Counted from the first letter of the stretch, positions 1-6,717 are shown. The stretch is DNA of 36,177 bases from Flavobacteriaceae bacterium (GCA_947457255.1 CANGUZ010000022.1:1-36177), one strand, 5' to 3'. Numbers and translations: made by a program. The notes: generated by a model from the letters alone, not told the origin.

Positions 1-1
1 A

Positions 2-670
2 ATTGTGCAGGGTTCTAGAAATACAATTAAATCTAATTTTCTGGAAAATGAAAAAATTAATATTAAATTTTTTCAAAAACCAGGAATTTTTAAATCGATT
101 ATTTATTCCTTTTTTAGAAGCACTAAAGCAAAACGTTCATTTGATTATGCCAATTATTTAATTCAGCATTCTATTAAAACGCCTAATCCTATAGCTTATA
201 TTGAAGAAAGAAATAGTTTGGGTTTATTAGGTGATAGCTTTTACATTAGTCAACAAATAGACTATGATTTTACTATCAGAGAATTAATTCATGATCCTTT
301 GTTTCCAGAACGAAATTCAATTTTAGAACAATTTACTGAATTTACCTATTCTATGCATGAAGCAAAGGTTAACTTTTTAGACCATTCACCTGGAAACACT
401 TTAATTATTAAAAATGAATATAATAATTATGACTTTTACTTAATTGATTTAAATAGAATGAAGTTCGAAGATTTATCTATCGAAAAACGGATGGATAATT
501 TTAAGAAAATGTGGCTCTCTAAACAAATGGTGAAAATAGTTGCTAAAAAATATGCCGAGTTAAGTAATTGGTCAGAAGAAAAATTGCACCAATTGCTTTT
601 AGAAAAAACGACCCAATTCAAACGAAAAATAACTAAAAAGAAGTATTTAAAGCGAAAAATAGGCAAATAA
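2..670 (+). CDS. Lipopolysaccharide kinase (Kdo/InaA-type) family protein, 5' partial
   Basis: The reading frame is open to the left edge, so the GTG at 5 is not a convincing start and the N-terminus lies outside the window. The remaining 222 residues resemble the small kinase-like proteins of the Kdo kinase/WaaP/InaA group found in flavobacteria. The motif FLDHSPGNTLI (near 379-411) fits the catalytic-loop Asp...Asn of kinases, and FYLIDLNRM (near 436-462) fits the metal-binding Asp segment. The C-terminus is very lysine-rich. Known relatives phosphorylate sugars of the lipid A-core at the inner face of the inner membrane; the substrate here is inference. The gene converges with dapD across a hairpin terminator. 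Confidence 0.75.
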   Translation: MVQGSRNTIKSNFLENEKINIKFFQKPGIFKSIIYSFFRSTKAKRSFDYANYLIQHSIKTPNPIAYIEERNSLGLLGDSFYISQQIDYDFTIRELIHDPLFPERNSILEQFTEFTYSMHEAKVNFLDHSPGNTLIIKNEYNNYDFYLIDLNRMKFEDLSIEKRMDNFKKMWLSKQMVKIVAKKYAELSNWSEEKLHQLLLEKTTQFKRKITKKKYLKRKIGK

Positions 671-700
671 AAAATCCGAAATAAATTCGGATTTTGATAA
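671..700. terminator. Bidirectional intrinsic terminator between the kinase-like gene and dapD
   Basis: A perfect 10-bp stem, AAAATCCGAA (671-680) with TTCGGATTTT (686-695), closes a 5-nt loop. Runs of A on the left and T on the right allow it to work on both strands. It starts one base after the kinase stop codon and lies 23 bp from the end of dapD, so it can serve both convergent genes. Confidence 0.8.
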
Positions 701-722
701 GTATTATTTAAAGTAAAACTAT

Positions 723-1538
723 TTAAACTGCTACATCGTATTCTCTCAAAGCATTGTTTAATGAAGTCTTTAAATCGGTTGACGGTTTTCGAGTTCCAAT
801 GATTAAAGCACAAGGCACTTGAAATTCACCTGCAGCAAATTTTTTCGTATAACTTCCAGGAATCACTACTGAACGAGCAGGAACATATCCTTTTCTTTCC
901 ACTGGAGTTTCACCAGTAACATCAATAATTTTTGTTGAAGCTGTTAGGCAAACATTAGCTCCTAGAACCGCTTCTTTACCCACATGAACACCCTCTACAA
1001 CGATACAACGTGAACCAATAAAAGCTCCGTCTTCTATGATAACGGGTGCAGCTTGTAATGGTTCAAGAACACCACCAATTCCTACACCACCGGAAAGGTG
1101 TACGTCTTTTCCTATTTGAGCGCAACTACCTACAGTTGCCCATGTATCTACCATAGTCCCTTCGTCTACATACGCACCTATATTTACATAACTAGGCATT
1201 AAAATAACGCCTTTAGATAAATAGGCTCCGTGTCTTGCAACTGCATGGGGAACTACTCGTATTCCTTTTTCGGCATACCCTTTTTTCAACGGAATTTTAT
1301 CATGATATTCAAAAATACCCACCTCAAATGTTTCCATTTTTTGAATAGGAAAATAAAGAACAACTGCTTTTTTTACCCACTCATTTACTTGCCAAGAGTC
1401 ATTTATGGGTTCGGCAACTCGTAAAGTTCCAGAATCTAATAAGTCAATGACTTCTCTAATGGCATTTATAGTTTTCTCTTCTTGTAATAATGCGCGGTTT
1501 TCCCAGGCTTGTTCAATAATAGTTTGTAAAGCTTTCAT
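723..1538 (-). CDS. dapD: 2,3,4,5-tetrahydropyridine-2,6-dicarboxylate N-succinyltransferase
   Basis: This 271-residue protein has the normal length and layout for DapD: an N-terminal helical part followed by a left-handed beta-helix of hexapeptide repeats from about residue 105. Examples of the repeats are VILMPSYVNIGAYVDEGTMV and the glycine-rich run HLSGGVGIGGVLEPLQ. DapD transfers succinyl from succinyl-CoA to tetrahydrodipicolinate in the cytosolic pathway to meso-diaminopimelate and lysine. The start at 1538 gives the expected MKALQTIIEQAWENR N-terminus. A TATATTTG box on the minus strand (1555-1562) lies just upstream and is a likely -7 promoter element. The gene appears to be monocistronic. 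Confidence 0.96.
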   Translation of the reverse strand: MKALQTIIEQAWENRALLQEEKTINAIREVIDLLDSGTLRVAEPINDSWQVNEWVKKAVVLYFPIQKMETFEVGIFEYHDKIPLKKGYAEKGIRVVPHAVARHGAYLSKGVILMPSYVNIGAYVDEGTMVDTWATVGSCAQIGKDVHLSGGVGIGGVLEPLQAAPVIIEDGAFIGSRCIVVEGVHVGKEAVLGANVCLTASTKIIDVTGETPVERKGYVPARSVVIPGSYTKKFAAGEFQVPCALIIGTRKPSTDLKTSLNNALREYDVAV

Positions 1539-1554
1539 AAGTTGTGATTTTTGG

Positions 1555-1562
1555 CAAATATA
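1555..1562 (-). promoter_or_regulatory. Bacteroidetes-type -7 box of dapD
   Basis: The plus strand reads CAAATATA, which is TATATTTG on the coding strand and matches the flavobacterial TAnnTTTG consensus. It lies about 17 bp upstream of the dapD ATG. No clear -33 TTG is visible at the usual distance. Confidence 0.5.
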
Positions 1563-1687
1563 AAATCATTTTTTATAATTGCTCTAATTTAAAATAGAAT
1601 ACTGAAAATATTTTATAGTTATTCAGTAATTTTTTGAAGAGAGGAAGAGGAAAATAATTTAAGAAAAAATAAATAATTATTATACTA

Positions 1688-2071
1688 TTAATCTATATCA
1701 GCAGTAAGTTTTAATAGTTTTTTGTTTTCGAAATTAATTAGAAAACGTTTTGTTTTACTGTATAAATACATCTTTATATTATCGATAAGCATAACGGTAA
1801 CTAAATTTTTTGTTTCATCATTGCATAAATAAATGATTCCTTTTTCTGGCAAGTCAGTTTTTGAAATAATGGTAAGATGGTATCTTTTATCAATAAACAA
1901 ATTAATTTCGCTTTTAGAAAAGTGAACCAATTGTTCTCCAACGTTTTTAACAAGCGTCCATTCTAGATTGCTATCTCTAGATTCAACATGGTCTATTGAA
2001 AAGACTTTGTTTTGCGAATTAGCAAATGAAGCAATTAGTAATAATAAAAAAAGCGCTTTATGATGCTTCAT
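1688..2071 (-). CDS. Small exported protein of unknown function
   Basis: This 127-residue protein begins with a clear signal peptide (MKHHKALFLLLLIASFANSQ), with a plausible cleavage before Q20 or N21, so it is probably periplasmic or surface-exposed. I do not recognise a family. The mature part alternates short polar and hydrophobic strands and ends FENKKLLKLTADID. It contains a single cysteine, in YLCND, and no catalytic motif is obvious. It stands alone, with about 150 bp of AT-rich spacer on the dapD side and about 215 bp on the ruvX side. Confidence 0.7.
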   Translation of the reverse strand: MKHHKALFLLLLIASFANSQNKVFSIDHVESRDSNLEWTLVKNVGEQLVHFSKSEINLFIDKRYHLTIISKTDLPEKGIIYLCNDETKNLVTVMLIDNIKMYLYSKTKRFLINFENKKLLKLTADID

Positions 2072-2286
2072 ATTGAAAATTTAGTGTTGCAATTACGTTA
2101 TTTTTTTTAACATAATTGTAATGATTTAATAAAATAGGTTAAATTTTTTTATAAAATTGTTTTTTTTTAAATATAAATCCTAAACATTCTTTAAAATAAG
2201 GTGTCATATATTCTTTTTAATTTTTGTAAATTTCAAGTAAAAAAAGAAATTATAACTCAAAACGAAGCTGTACCTTTACCAAAAAA

Positions 2287-2703
2287 ATGCCTAGAATACT
2301 CTCAATAGATTATGGATTCAAGAGAACTGGTATTGCAGTAACTGATGAACTACAAATAATTGCATCAGGACTTACTACTATTCCTTCAGAAACTGCTATA
2401 TCATTTTTGACTGCCTATTTTAATAAGGAAAATGTTGCTAAAGTTCTCATCGGAGAACCCAAACAAATGAATGGAGAACCCTCTGAAAGTACTGCAATAA
2501 TTGAAGAGTTTGTTAAGAAATTTTCTAAAGCTTTTCCTGAAATGAAAATTATCAGAGTTGATGAACGCTTTACCTCTAAAATGGCATTTCAAACGATGAT
2601 AGATAGCGGTTTAAACAAAAAAAAGAGACAGGATAAAGCATTAGTAGACGAAATTTCTGCAACAATTATGCTACAAGACTATCTAACCAGAAAGATGATT
2701 TGA
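2287..2703 (+). CDS. ruvX: Putative pre-16S rRNA nuclease / Holliday junction resolvase-like (YqgF family)
   Basis: This 138-residue protein has the RNase H-like fold motifs of the YqgF/RuvX family. The N-terminal strand RILSIDYGFKRTGIAVTD carries the first acidic catalytic residue, GEPKQMNGEPSE is the middle motif, and RVDERFTSKMA carries the second acidic patch. A C-terminal Asp follows in ALVDEISA. Family members process the 5' end of 16S rRNA and are usually essential. It is the first gene of a same-direction run with def, the DUF5606 gene and mazG, an order usual in flavobacteria. The ATG follows an A-rich stretch typical of flavobacterial translation starts. Confidence 0.93.
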   Translation: MPRILSIDYGFKRTGIAVTDELQIIASGLTTIPSETAISFLTAYFNKENVAKVLIGEPKQMNGEPSESTAIIEEFVKKFSKAFPEMKIIRVDERFTSKMAFQTMIDSGLNKKKRQDKALVDEISATIMLQDYLTRKMI

Positions 2704-2764
2704 TTTTTTTTGATAAAATTATCCTAATTATTTAAAAGTAAATTATTCATTCTTTAATTTTTAC

Positions 2765-2772
2765 TATTTTTG
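2765..2772 (+). promoter_or_regulatory. Probable -7 box of def
   Basis: TATTTTTG matches TAnnTTTG and lies 57 bp upstream of the ATG at 2829, between ruvX and def. No good -33 element is visible, so def may also be read through from ruvX. Confidence 0.4.
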
Positions 2773-2828
2773 CCAACCATGTCAAGATATTGTAATGAAT
2801 TTTGACTCCAAATCGAAATATTTTAAAA

Positions 2829-3416
2829 ATGATTTTACCAATTATAGGATATGGAGATCCCGTCTTACGTAAAGTAGGTGAGGAAATTGCACCAGATTAT
2901 CCTAATCTAAAAGAAACAATTGCAAACATGTACGAAACCATGTACAATGCTTATGGGGTAGGACTTGCTGCACCACAAGTAGGTCTTCCTATTCGTTTGT
3001 TTGTGATAGATACCTCTCCTTTTGGAGAAGACGATGACTTGTCTAATGATGAGCAAAGTCAACTAAAAAACTTTAAACGAACTTTTATCAATGCAAAAAT
3101 GATAAAAGAAGAAGGTGAGGAGTGGGGTTTTAATGAAGGTTGTTTGAGTATTCCAGAAGTTAGAGAAGATGTTTTTAGACACGAAAAAATTACAATCGAA
3201 TATTACGATCAAGATTTTATTAAAAAAACAGAAGTATTTGACGGACTTGTAGCTCGTGTAATTCAGCATGAATACGACCATATTGAAGGTGTTCTTTTTA
3301 CAGATTTGTTATCCTCATTAAAAAAACAATTGATTAAAAAGAAACTTCAAAATATTATGGAAGGCAAAACTCGACCTGATTATAAAATGAAATTTATCTC
3401 AGCTAAAGGAAGATAA
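2829..3416 (+). CDS. def: Peptide deformylase
   Basis: The gene encodes 195 residues from the ATG at 2829 (MILPIIGYGDPVLRKVGEE). The in-frame TTG at 2802 would add nine residues that do not look like the family N-terminus, so I rejected it. All three deformylase motifs are present: GVGLAAPQVG, EGCLSIP with the metal-binding Cys, and QHEYDHIEG with the HExxH-type metal ligands and catalytic Glu. The enzyme removes the formyl group from nascent polypeptides in the cytosol and needs Fe2+ or a similar metal. An insertion after the first motif (FGEDDDLSNDEQ) fits the Bacteroidetes form. It lies downstream of ruvX and upstream of the DUF5606 gene. Confidence 0.97.
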   Translation: MILPIIGYGDPVLRKVGEEIAPDYPNLKETIANMYETMYNAYGVGLAAPQVGLPIRLFVIDTSPFGEDDDLSNDEQSQLKNFKRTFINAKMIKEEGEEWGFNEGCLSIPEVREDVFRHEKITIEYYDQDFIKKTEVFDGLVARVIQHEYDHIEGVLFTDLLSSLKKQLIKKKLQNIMEGKTRPDYKMKFISAKGR

Positions 3417-3471
3417 TTTTACAGTTTACTTAGCCAAAATATATATTACCACATAATTATAAAATTACAAA

Positions 3472-3993
3472 ATGAATTTAGAAAAAATATTATCAATTTC
3501 AGGTAAACCAGGATTATACTTACTAAAGGTTCAAACCAGAACTGGATTTGTTGCCGAGTCATTACTTGACGGAAAAAAAGTAACCGTTGGGTTAAGAAGT
3601 AATGTGAGTCTTTTATCAGAAATTTCTATTTATACAAACAGTGCTGAAAAGCCATTAACTGAGGTAATGCGAAATATTGCTCTTAAGGAGGATAATGGAC
3701 CAACAGCTATTTCTCATAAGGAAGATAATGTAAAATTGATTGCTTATTTTCAAGAAATTTTACCAGATTACGATGCTGATAGAGTGTACCCATCTGATAT
3801 TAAAAAAGTATTGAATTGGTACAATATGTTACAAGCAAACGGATTAGTTTCTAAAGAAGAACTAAAAACTGAAGCTACCGAAAAAGACCAAGAAAAGCAA
3901 GTAGAAGAAACCGTTTCTAATGCTACTGAAGTAGAAGTTGTTGCAGAAAAACCAAAAGCCACAGCAAAGAAAACAAAAACAAAGAAAGAGTAA
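3472..3993 (+). CDS. DUF5606 domain-containing protein
   Basis: This 173-residue protein opens with LEKILSISGKPGLYLLKVQT, the signature of the conserved Bacteroidetes family usually annotated DUF5606. The globular part ends near residue 125. A low-complexity tail follows, rich in Glu, Thr, Ala and Lys and ending KATAKKTKTKKE, which is probably disordered and might contact nucleic acid. No signal peptide or membrane segment is visible, so it is cytosolic. Its function is unknown. The conserved position between def and mazG may hint at translation or nucleotide quality control, but that is inference from context only. Confidence 0.85.
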   Translation: MNLEKILSISGKPGLYLLKVQTRTGFVAESLLDGKKVTVGLRSNVSLLSEISIYTNSAEKPLTEVMRNIALKEDNGPTAISHKEDNVKLIAYFQEILPDYDADRVYPSDIKKVLNWYNMLQANGLVSKEELKTEATEKDQEKQVEETVSNATEVEVVAEKPKATAKKTKTKKE

Positions 3994-4016
3994 TTTAACT
4001 CTTTACATTATATTTT

Positions 4017-4054
4017 AATCCTGTCATGATATTTTCCTGACAGGATTTCTTATT
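4017..4054 (+). terminator. Intrinsic terminator after the DUF5606 gene
   Basis: AATCCTGTCA (4017-4026) pairs with TGACAGGATT (4038-4047), giving a 10-bp stem with an 11-nt loop followed by a T-rich tract. It lies between the DUF5606 stop and the mazG start, so mazG probably has its own promoter or depends on readthrough. Confidence 0.75.
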
Positions 4055-4090
4055 TTTACAATGATAATTTAAACCATTTAACCTTTCTTA

Positions 4091-4864
4091 ATGAACTCCA
4101 AAAAAAATCAGCTCCAAGCTTTTGAACGACTATTAACAATTATGGATGAATTGCGAGAGAAATGTCCTTGGGATAAAAAGCAAACCATTCAAACGTTGCG
4201 GCATTTAACTATTGAGGAGACTTATGAATTAGGAGATGCCATTTTAGATAATAATTTAAACGAAGTAAAAAAAGAGTTAGGCGATTTATTGTTGCATATT
4301 GTTTTTTATGCTAAAATAGGAAGTGAAACCAACGATTTTGATATAGCTGATGTTTGCAATGAAATTTGCGATAAACTCATTCATCGCCATCCACATATTT
4401 ATAGCGATGTTGTTGTGGCTGACGAAGAAGAAGTAAAACAAAATTGGGAAAAACTCAAACTAAAAGAAGGCAAGAAATCGGTTTTAGAAGGTGTTCCTAA
4501 AAGTTTGCCAGCATTAGTAAAAGCCAGTAGAATTCAAGACAAAGTAAAAGGAGTGGGATTTGATTGGGAAGAGCCGCATCAGGTTTGGGATAAAGTGCAA
4601 GAAGAATTAGAAGAATTGCAAGTTGAAGTTCAGGCAGGAAATCAAGATAAAATAGAAGCAGAGTTTGGAGATGTATTATTTTCGATGATAAATTACGCTC
4701 GATTTTTAAACATAAATCCCGAAGATGCCCTAGAGCGCACCAATAAAAAATTTATCAAACGTTTTCAATATCTTGAGAGTAAAGCTGGCGAATTAGGTAA
4801 ACCTTTAATGGATATGACTTTAGCTGAAATGGATGTTTTTTGGGAAGAGGCGAAGAAATTGTAA
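4091..4864 (+). CDS. mazG: Nucleoside triphosphate pyrophosphohydrolase MazG
   Basis: This 257-residue protein has the two-domain MazG layout. The first domain starts with LREKCPWDKKQT and has the metal-binding EETYELGDA and KKELGDLLLH motifs. The second domain repeats the pattern with EELEELQVE and EAEFGDVLFSMINYAR. The Glu/Asp ligands for Mg2+ are present in both halves, so it should be active in hydrolysing NTPs to NMP and pyrophosphate, as in nucleotide-pool cleaning. The stop codon marks the left edge of the disturbed region: a degenerate copy of the last 30 or so bases lies at 6684-6715 beside the FNR-like gene. The ancestral neighbour was therefore probably that convergent regulator. 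Confidence 0.95.
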   Translation: MNSKKNQLQAFERLLTIMDELREKCPWDKKQTIQTLRHLTIEETYELGDAILDNNLNEVKKELGDLLLHIVFYAKIGSETNDFDIADVCNEICDKLIHRHPHIYSDVVVADEEEVKQNWEKLKLKEGKKSVLEGVPKSLPALVKASRIQDKVKGVGFDWEEPHQVWDKVQEELEELQVEVQAGNQDKIEAEFGDVLFSMINYARFLNINPEDALERTNKKFIKRFQYLESKAGELGKPLMDMTLAEMDVFWEEAKKL

Positions 4865-4916
4865 TCGATACAAATTAGAATTAAGATTTAGTTTTAATCT
4901 TTGTTTGTGTTCACGG

Positions 4917-4942
4917 ATTGCAAACCCGCGCTGTCGGGTAGG
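4917..4942. repeat. REP-like palindromic repeat, type D, left copy
   Basis: The sequence TTGCAAACCCGCGCTGTCGG and its flank recur in altered form at 6660-6685. A short hairpin ACCCG (4924-4928) with CGGGT (4935-4939) forms its core. It lies about 55 bp after the mazG stop and is much richer in G+C than its surroundings. Confidence 0.55.
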
Positions 4943-5063
4943 TATATTAATTATAAAACTAAAAAAGAATAAAGATTGTCTTGTCATGACATTAGCAATA
5001 ACAGATACTTCTTTAACAAATCATATAGGGTAATGCTGCAGATAACTCATTTAAATAGAATTC

Positions 5064-5453
5064 ATGAAAACATTTTTTGAATACTTCTTTTATAAAATTG
5101 CAAAGCTGAATATTAGATTCACAAAACCTGATAAAGCAATAGCAAGTGTTAGTGGAGTTCAATTTTTGTTAATATTTAATGTAATTATTTTTTTTCATTC
5201 TATCTTCATACCACATACTAGTAGAAAATTAAATTATATTGAAATAATTTTTATTTTGGCACTACTATTTTTTATTAATTACTTAAACACACCTATATAC
5301 CAAGGAAGATATGAAGAGTTTGACAAGCGTTGGGGAAACGAGAATAGAAAAAAGAAAATCATCGGATATATTATTGTTATTCTGACTATTGTCGTTTCAT
5401 TTGGATTATTTTTTATTAATGGTTGGATTTTTGATAGGTTCAAAAAATATTGA
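5064..5453 (+). CDS. Small integral membrane protein of unknown function
   Basis: This 129-residue protein has three predicted membrane segments: about residues 33-50 (FLLIFNVIIFFHSIFI), 58-75 (YIEIIFILALLFFINYL) and 99-120 (IIGYIIVILTIVVSFGLFFI). Basic and charged loops lie between them (YEEFDKRWGNENRKKK). I do not recognise the family. The gene lies in the segment separating the mazG stop from the broken regulator copy and is absent from the second copy of that junction at 6713-6718. It therefore looks like an accessory insertion rather than part of the ancestral order. Transfer is inference. Confidence 0.6.
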   Translation: MKTFFEYFFYKIAKLNIRFTKPDKAIASVSGVQFLLIFNVIIFFHSIFIPHTSRKLNYIEIIFILALLFFINYLNTPIYQGRYEEFDKRWGNENRKKKIIGYIIVILTIVVSFGLFFINGWIFDRFKKY

Positions 5454-5463
5454 AAGGATTCGT

Positions 5464-5492
5464 CTGGTAGTTTTATAACAGCTGGTAGTTTT
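5464..5492. repeat. Short direct repeat CTGGTAGTTTT
   Basis: Two exact copies at 5464-5474 and 5482-5492 are spaced 18 bp apart. The second contains a TAGTTTTG that fits the -7 promoter pattern on the plus strand, but it points into the broken regulator copy and no intact gene follows closely. Confidence 0.4.
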
Positions 5493-5511
5493 GTGATAAG
5501 AACCGAAAAAG

Positions 5512-5661
5512 TTAAAGCTATTCCGAAATTCTTTTAAGTTTATTAAGGTCTTTTAAAACAATTTTTTTACCATTCAATTCTATCAATCCTAATTTTTTAA
5601 AATCAGATAATAATCGAATGCAACTTTCGGTAGCGGTGCCTATCATTCCTGATAATTCTTC
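5512..5661 (-). pseudogene. Truncated copy of the 3' end of the neighbouring FNR-like regulator gene
   Basis: The segment aligns without gaps to 6712-6861 at a constant offset of 1200 bp. It encodes only the last 48 or so residues, the winged-helix DNA-binding part from EELSGMIGTATESC to KLKRISE. Its stop is TAG instead of TAA, and KDTAKL has become KDLNKL. Similarity breaks sharply at 5661, where REP-like sequence begins, so the gene lacks its sensor domain and start. About 100 bp of it (5561-5661) differ from the intact gene at only one visible base, while seven mismatches cluster in 5542-5560. Confidence 0.85.
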
Positions 5662-5670
5662 CCCACTGGC

Positions 5671-5789
5671 GCTCGTTTATCCACGTTCTCTGGTGCTCGA
5701 TTGCATCGAGTACCTACTTAGATTTAAAAGCCCACAGGCTCTCGTTTATCCACGTATTCTGGTGCTTGCCTGCGGCGAGTACCTACTTA
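5671..5789. repeat. Two tandem REP-like palindromes, type A, left array
   Basis: Units at 5671-5720 and 5741-5789 share CTCGTTTATCCACGT, then TCTGGTGCTYG, a short loop, and CGAGTACCTACTTA, with a period of 69 bp. Each forms a hairpin: GGTGCTCG (5692-5699) with CGAGTACC (5707-5714), and GGTGCTTGCC with GGCGAGTACC around TGC in the second. Pairs of such imperfect palindromes next to a RAYT gene are the typical REP/BIME arrangement. Confidence 0.75.
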
Positions 5790-5808
5790 AATAAAAAGAT
5801 AAATCGTA

Positions 5809-5821
5809 GCGTTTGCAACGC
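5809..5821. repeat. Type C palindrome GCGTTTGCAACGC, left copy
   Basis: GCGTTTGCAACGC is an imperfect inverted repeat about 20 bp inside the second type A palindrome. Its reverse complement GCGTTGCAAACGC occurs on the other side of the RAYT gene at 6466-6478 and again at 6593-6605, so the element's ends mirror each other. Confidence 0.65.
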
Positions 5822-5877
5822 GGCTAAAAAAGTATAAATACTATAAACAAACTTATTAATAGTTTTCATAAAATCAA

Positions 5878-5885
5878 TATATTTG
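5878..5885 (+). promoter_or_regulatory. Probable -7 promoter box of the RAYT gene
   Basis: TATATTTG matches TAnnTTTG and lies 10 bp before the ATG at 5896, which would give a nearly leaderless mRNA. No strong -33 element is seen. Confidence 0.4.
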
Positions 5886-5895
5886 AAAGAAAACA

Positions 5896-6450
5896 ATGTC
5901 TGAGAAATACAAAGTTATAGATAGCACTGTACCTACTTTTATTACTATAACAGTTGTTGATTGGGTAGATTTATTTACAAGACCTTTTTATTGTACTATT
6001 ATAGATGAGTCCTTAAATTACTGTATCAAGGAAAAAGGACTGAGTGTACATGCTTATGTATATATGGCGAGTCATATACATTTAATCGTAACAGCATTTG
6101 ATGGCGAGTTGCAAAATGTAATTCGGGATTTTAAAAAATTTACGTCCAAAAAACTTGTAGAAGCAATTCAGGAGCATCCGGAGAGTAGACGGGAATGGCT
6201 TTTACGAAAATTTAGTTATGAAGCACAAAAATCAGGAAGGGCTAAAAATTATAAATTATGGCAAGATGGTTTTCATCCTGTTATACTAGATACTTTAGAA
6301 AAAATAGAACAGCGAGTTAATTATATACATTATAATCCTGTAGCAGCCGAAATCGTTTTTCATGAAAGAGATTATGTAAATAGTAGCTATAGAAATTATG
6401 AAGAGGATAATACAGTGTTTTGTAATGTAAATATAGAGCCTTTATGGTAG
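5896..6450 (+). CDS. REP-associated tyrosine transposase (RAYT, IS200-like Y1 family)
   Basis: This 184-residue protein belongs to the Y1 transposase superfamily. The HUH metal-binding motif is HIHLIV (H60 and H62) within VHAYVYMASHIHLIV. The probable catalytic tyrosine is Y143 in VNYIHYNPVAAEIV, the RAYT C-terminal signature. FKKFTSKKL and LWQDGFHPVIL are further family-typical segments. RAYTs cut and join single-stranded DNA at REP hairpins, usually one gene per genome with scattered REPs. Here the gene is intact and closely flanked by mirrored REP-like palindromes, with a -7 box just upstream. The final bases (from 6407) are repeated in a 127-bp tandem duplication, giving a spurious second C-terminus. 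Catalytic residue assignments are by family analogy. Confidence 0.88.
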   Translation: MSEKYKVIDSTVPTFITITVVDWVDLFTRPFYCTIIDESLNYCIKEKGLSVHAYVYMASHIHLIVTAFDGELQNVIRDFKKFTSKKLVEAIQEHPESRREWLLRKFSYEAQKSGRAKNYKLWQDGFHPVILDTLEKIEQRVNYIHYNPVAAEIVFHERDYVNSSYRNYEEDNTVFCNVNIEPLW

Positions 6451-6660
6451 AATGTTTTATGACCCGCGTTGCAAACGCTTTATTTGTCATACGAAAGTAA
6501 GTAGGTACTCGTAGCAGACGAGCACCAGAAAGAATAATACAGTGTTTTGTAATGTAAATGTAGAGCCTTTATGGTAAAATGTTTTATGACCCGCGTTGCA
6601 AACGCTTTATTTGTCATACGAAAGTAAGTAGGTACTCGTCGCAGACGAGCACCAGAAAGA
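6407..6660. repeat. 127-bp tandem duplication spanning the RAYT 3' end and right REP-like array
   Basis: Unit 1 (6407-6533) and unit 2 (6534-6660) differ at about three bases (AATATAGAG/AATGTAGAG, GGTAGAATG/GGTAAAATG, CTCGTAGCAG/CTCGTCGCAG). Each contains the last 14 or so codons of the RAYT gene, the GCGTTGCAAACGC palindrome, and an inverted type A palindrome (GGTACTCG...CGAGCACC, cores at 6504-6526 and 6631-6653). The second unit therefore holds an untranslated fragment of the transposase gene. Confidence 0.85.
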
Positions 6661-6685
6661 TTGCAAATCCGCGCTATCGGCGGGA
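6660..6685. repeat. REP-like palindromic repeat, type D, right copy
   Basis: ATTGCAAATCCGCGCTATCGG and the following GCGGGA resemble the copy at 4917-4942. It sits exactly between the tandem duplication and the duplicated mazG tail. Confidence 0.5.
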
Positions 6686-6715
6686 CATTTTTTGGAAGAA
6701 GCGAAGAAATTTTAA
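6684..6715 (+). pseudogene. Duplicated 3' tail of mazG
   Basis: The segment resembles the last 33 bases of mazG (4832-4864), with one missing G after TTTTTTGG and a few substitutions. It reaches the equivalent stop codon at 6713-6715. Two bases later the FNR-like gene ends, so this copy appears to preserve the ancestral mazG/regulator junction. It is too short to be functional. Confidence 0.7.
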
Positions 6716-6717
6716 AG

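Larger units (their letters stand above)
5662..6683. mobile_element. Insertion carrying a RAYT transposase between mirrored REP-like arrays
   Basis: The left boundary is where the broken regulator copy ends (5661/5662). The right boundary is where the duplicated mazG tail begins (about 6684). Inside are two type A REP-like palindromes, one GCGTTTGCAACGC palindrome, an intact RAYT gene, then the same palindromes in inverted order and orientation. A 127-bp tandem duplication has doubled the right end. The flanking gene fragments show that the host DNA at the insertion point was duplicated. The boundaries are inferred from loss of similarity, not from a classical target-site duplication. Confidence 0.6.

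Noticed and set aside
2802..2828. TTG at 2802 as the start of def
   Set aside because: The nine added residues do not resemble the deformylase N-terminus; the ATG at 2829 gives the expected MILPIIGYGDPVL.
4833..5033. 66-codon frame overlapping the end of mazG
   Set aside because: It lies out of frame in mazG, runs through a REP-like repeat, and has no recognisable protein character.
5671..5821. CRISPR array
   Set aside because: Only two units, imperfect and self-palindromic, with no regular spacers and no cas genes; the REP/RAYT explanation fits.
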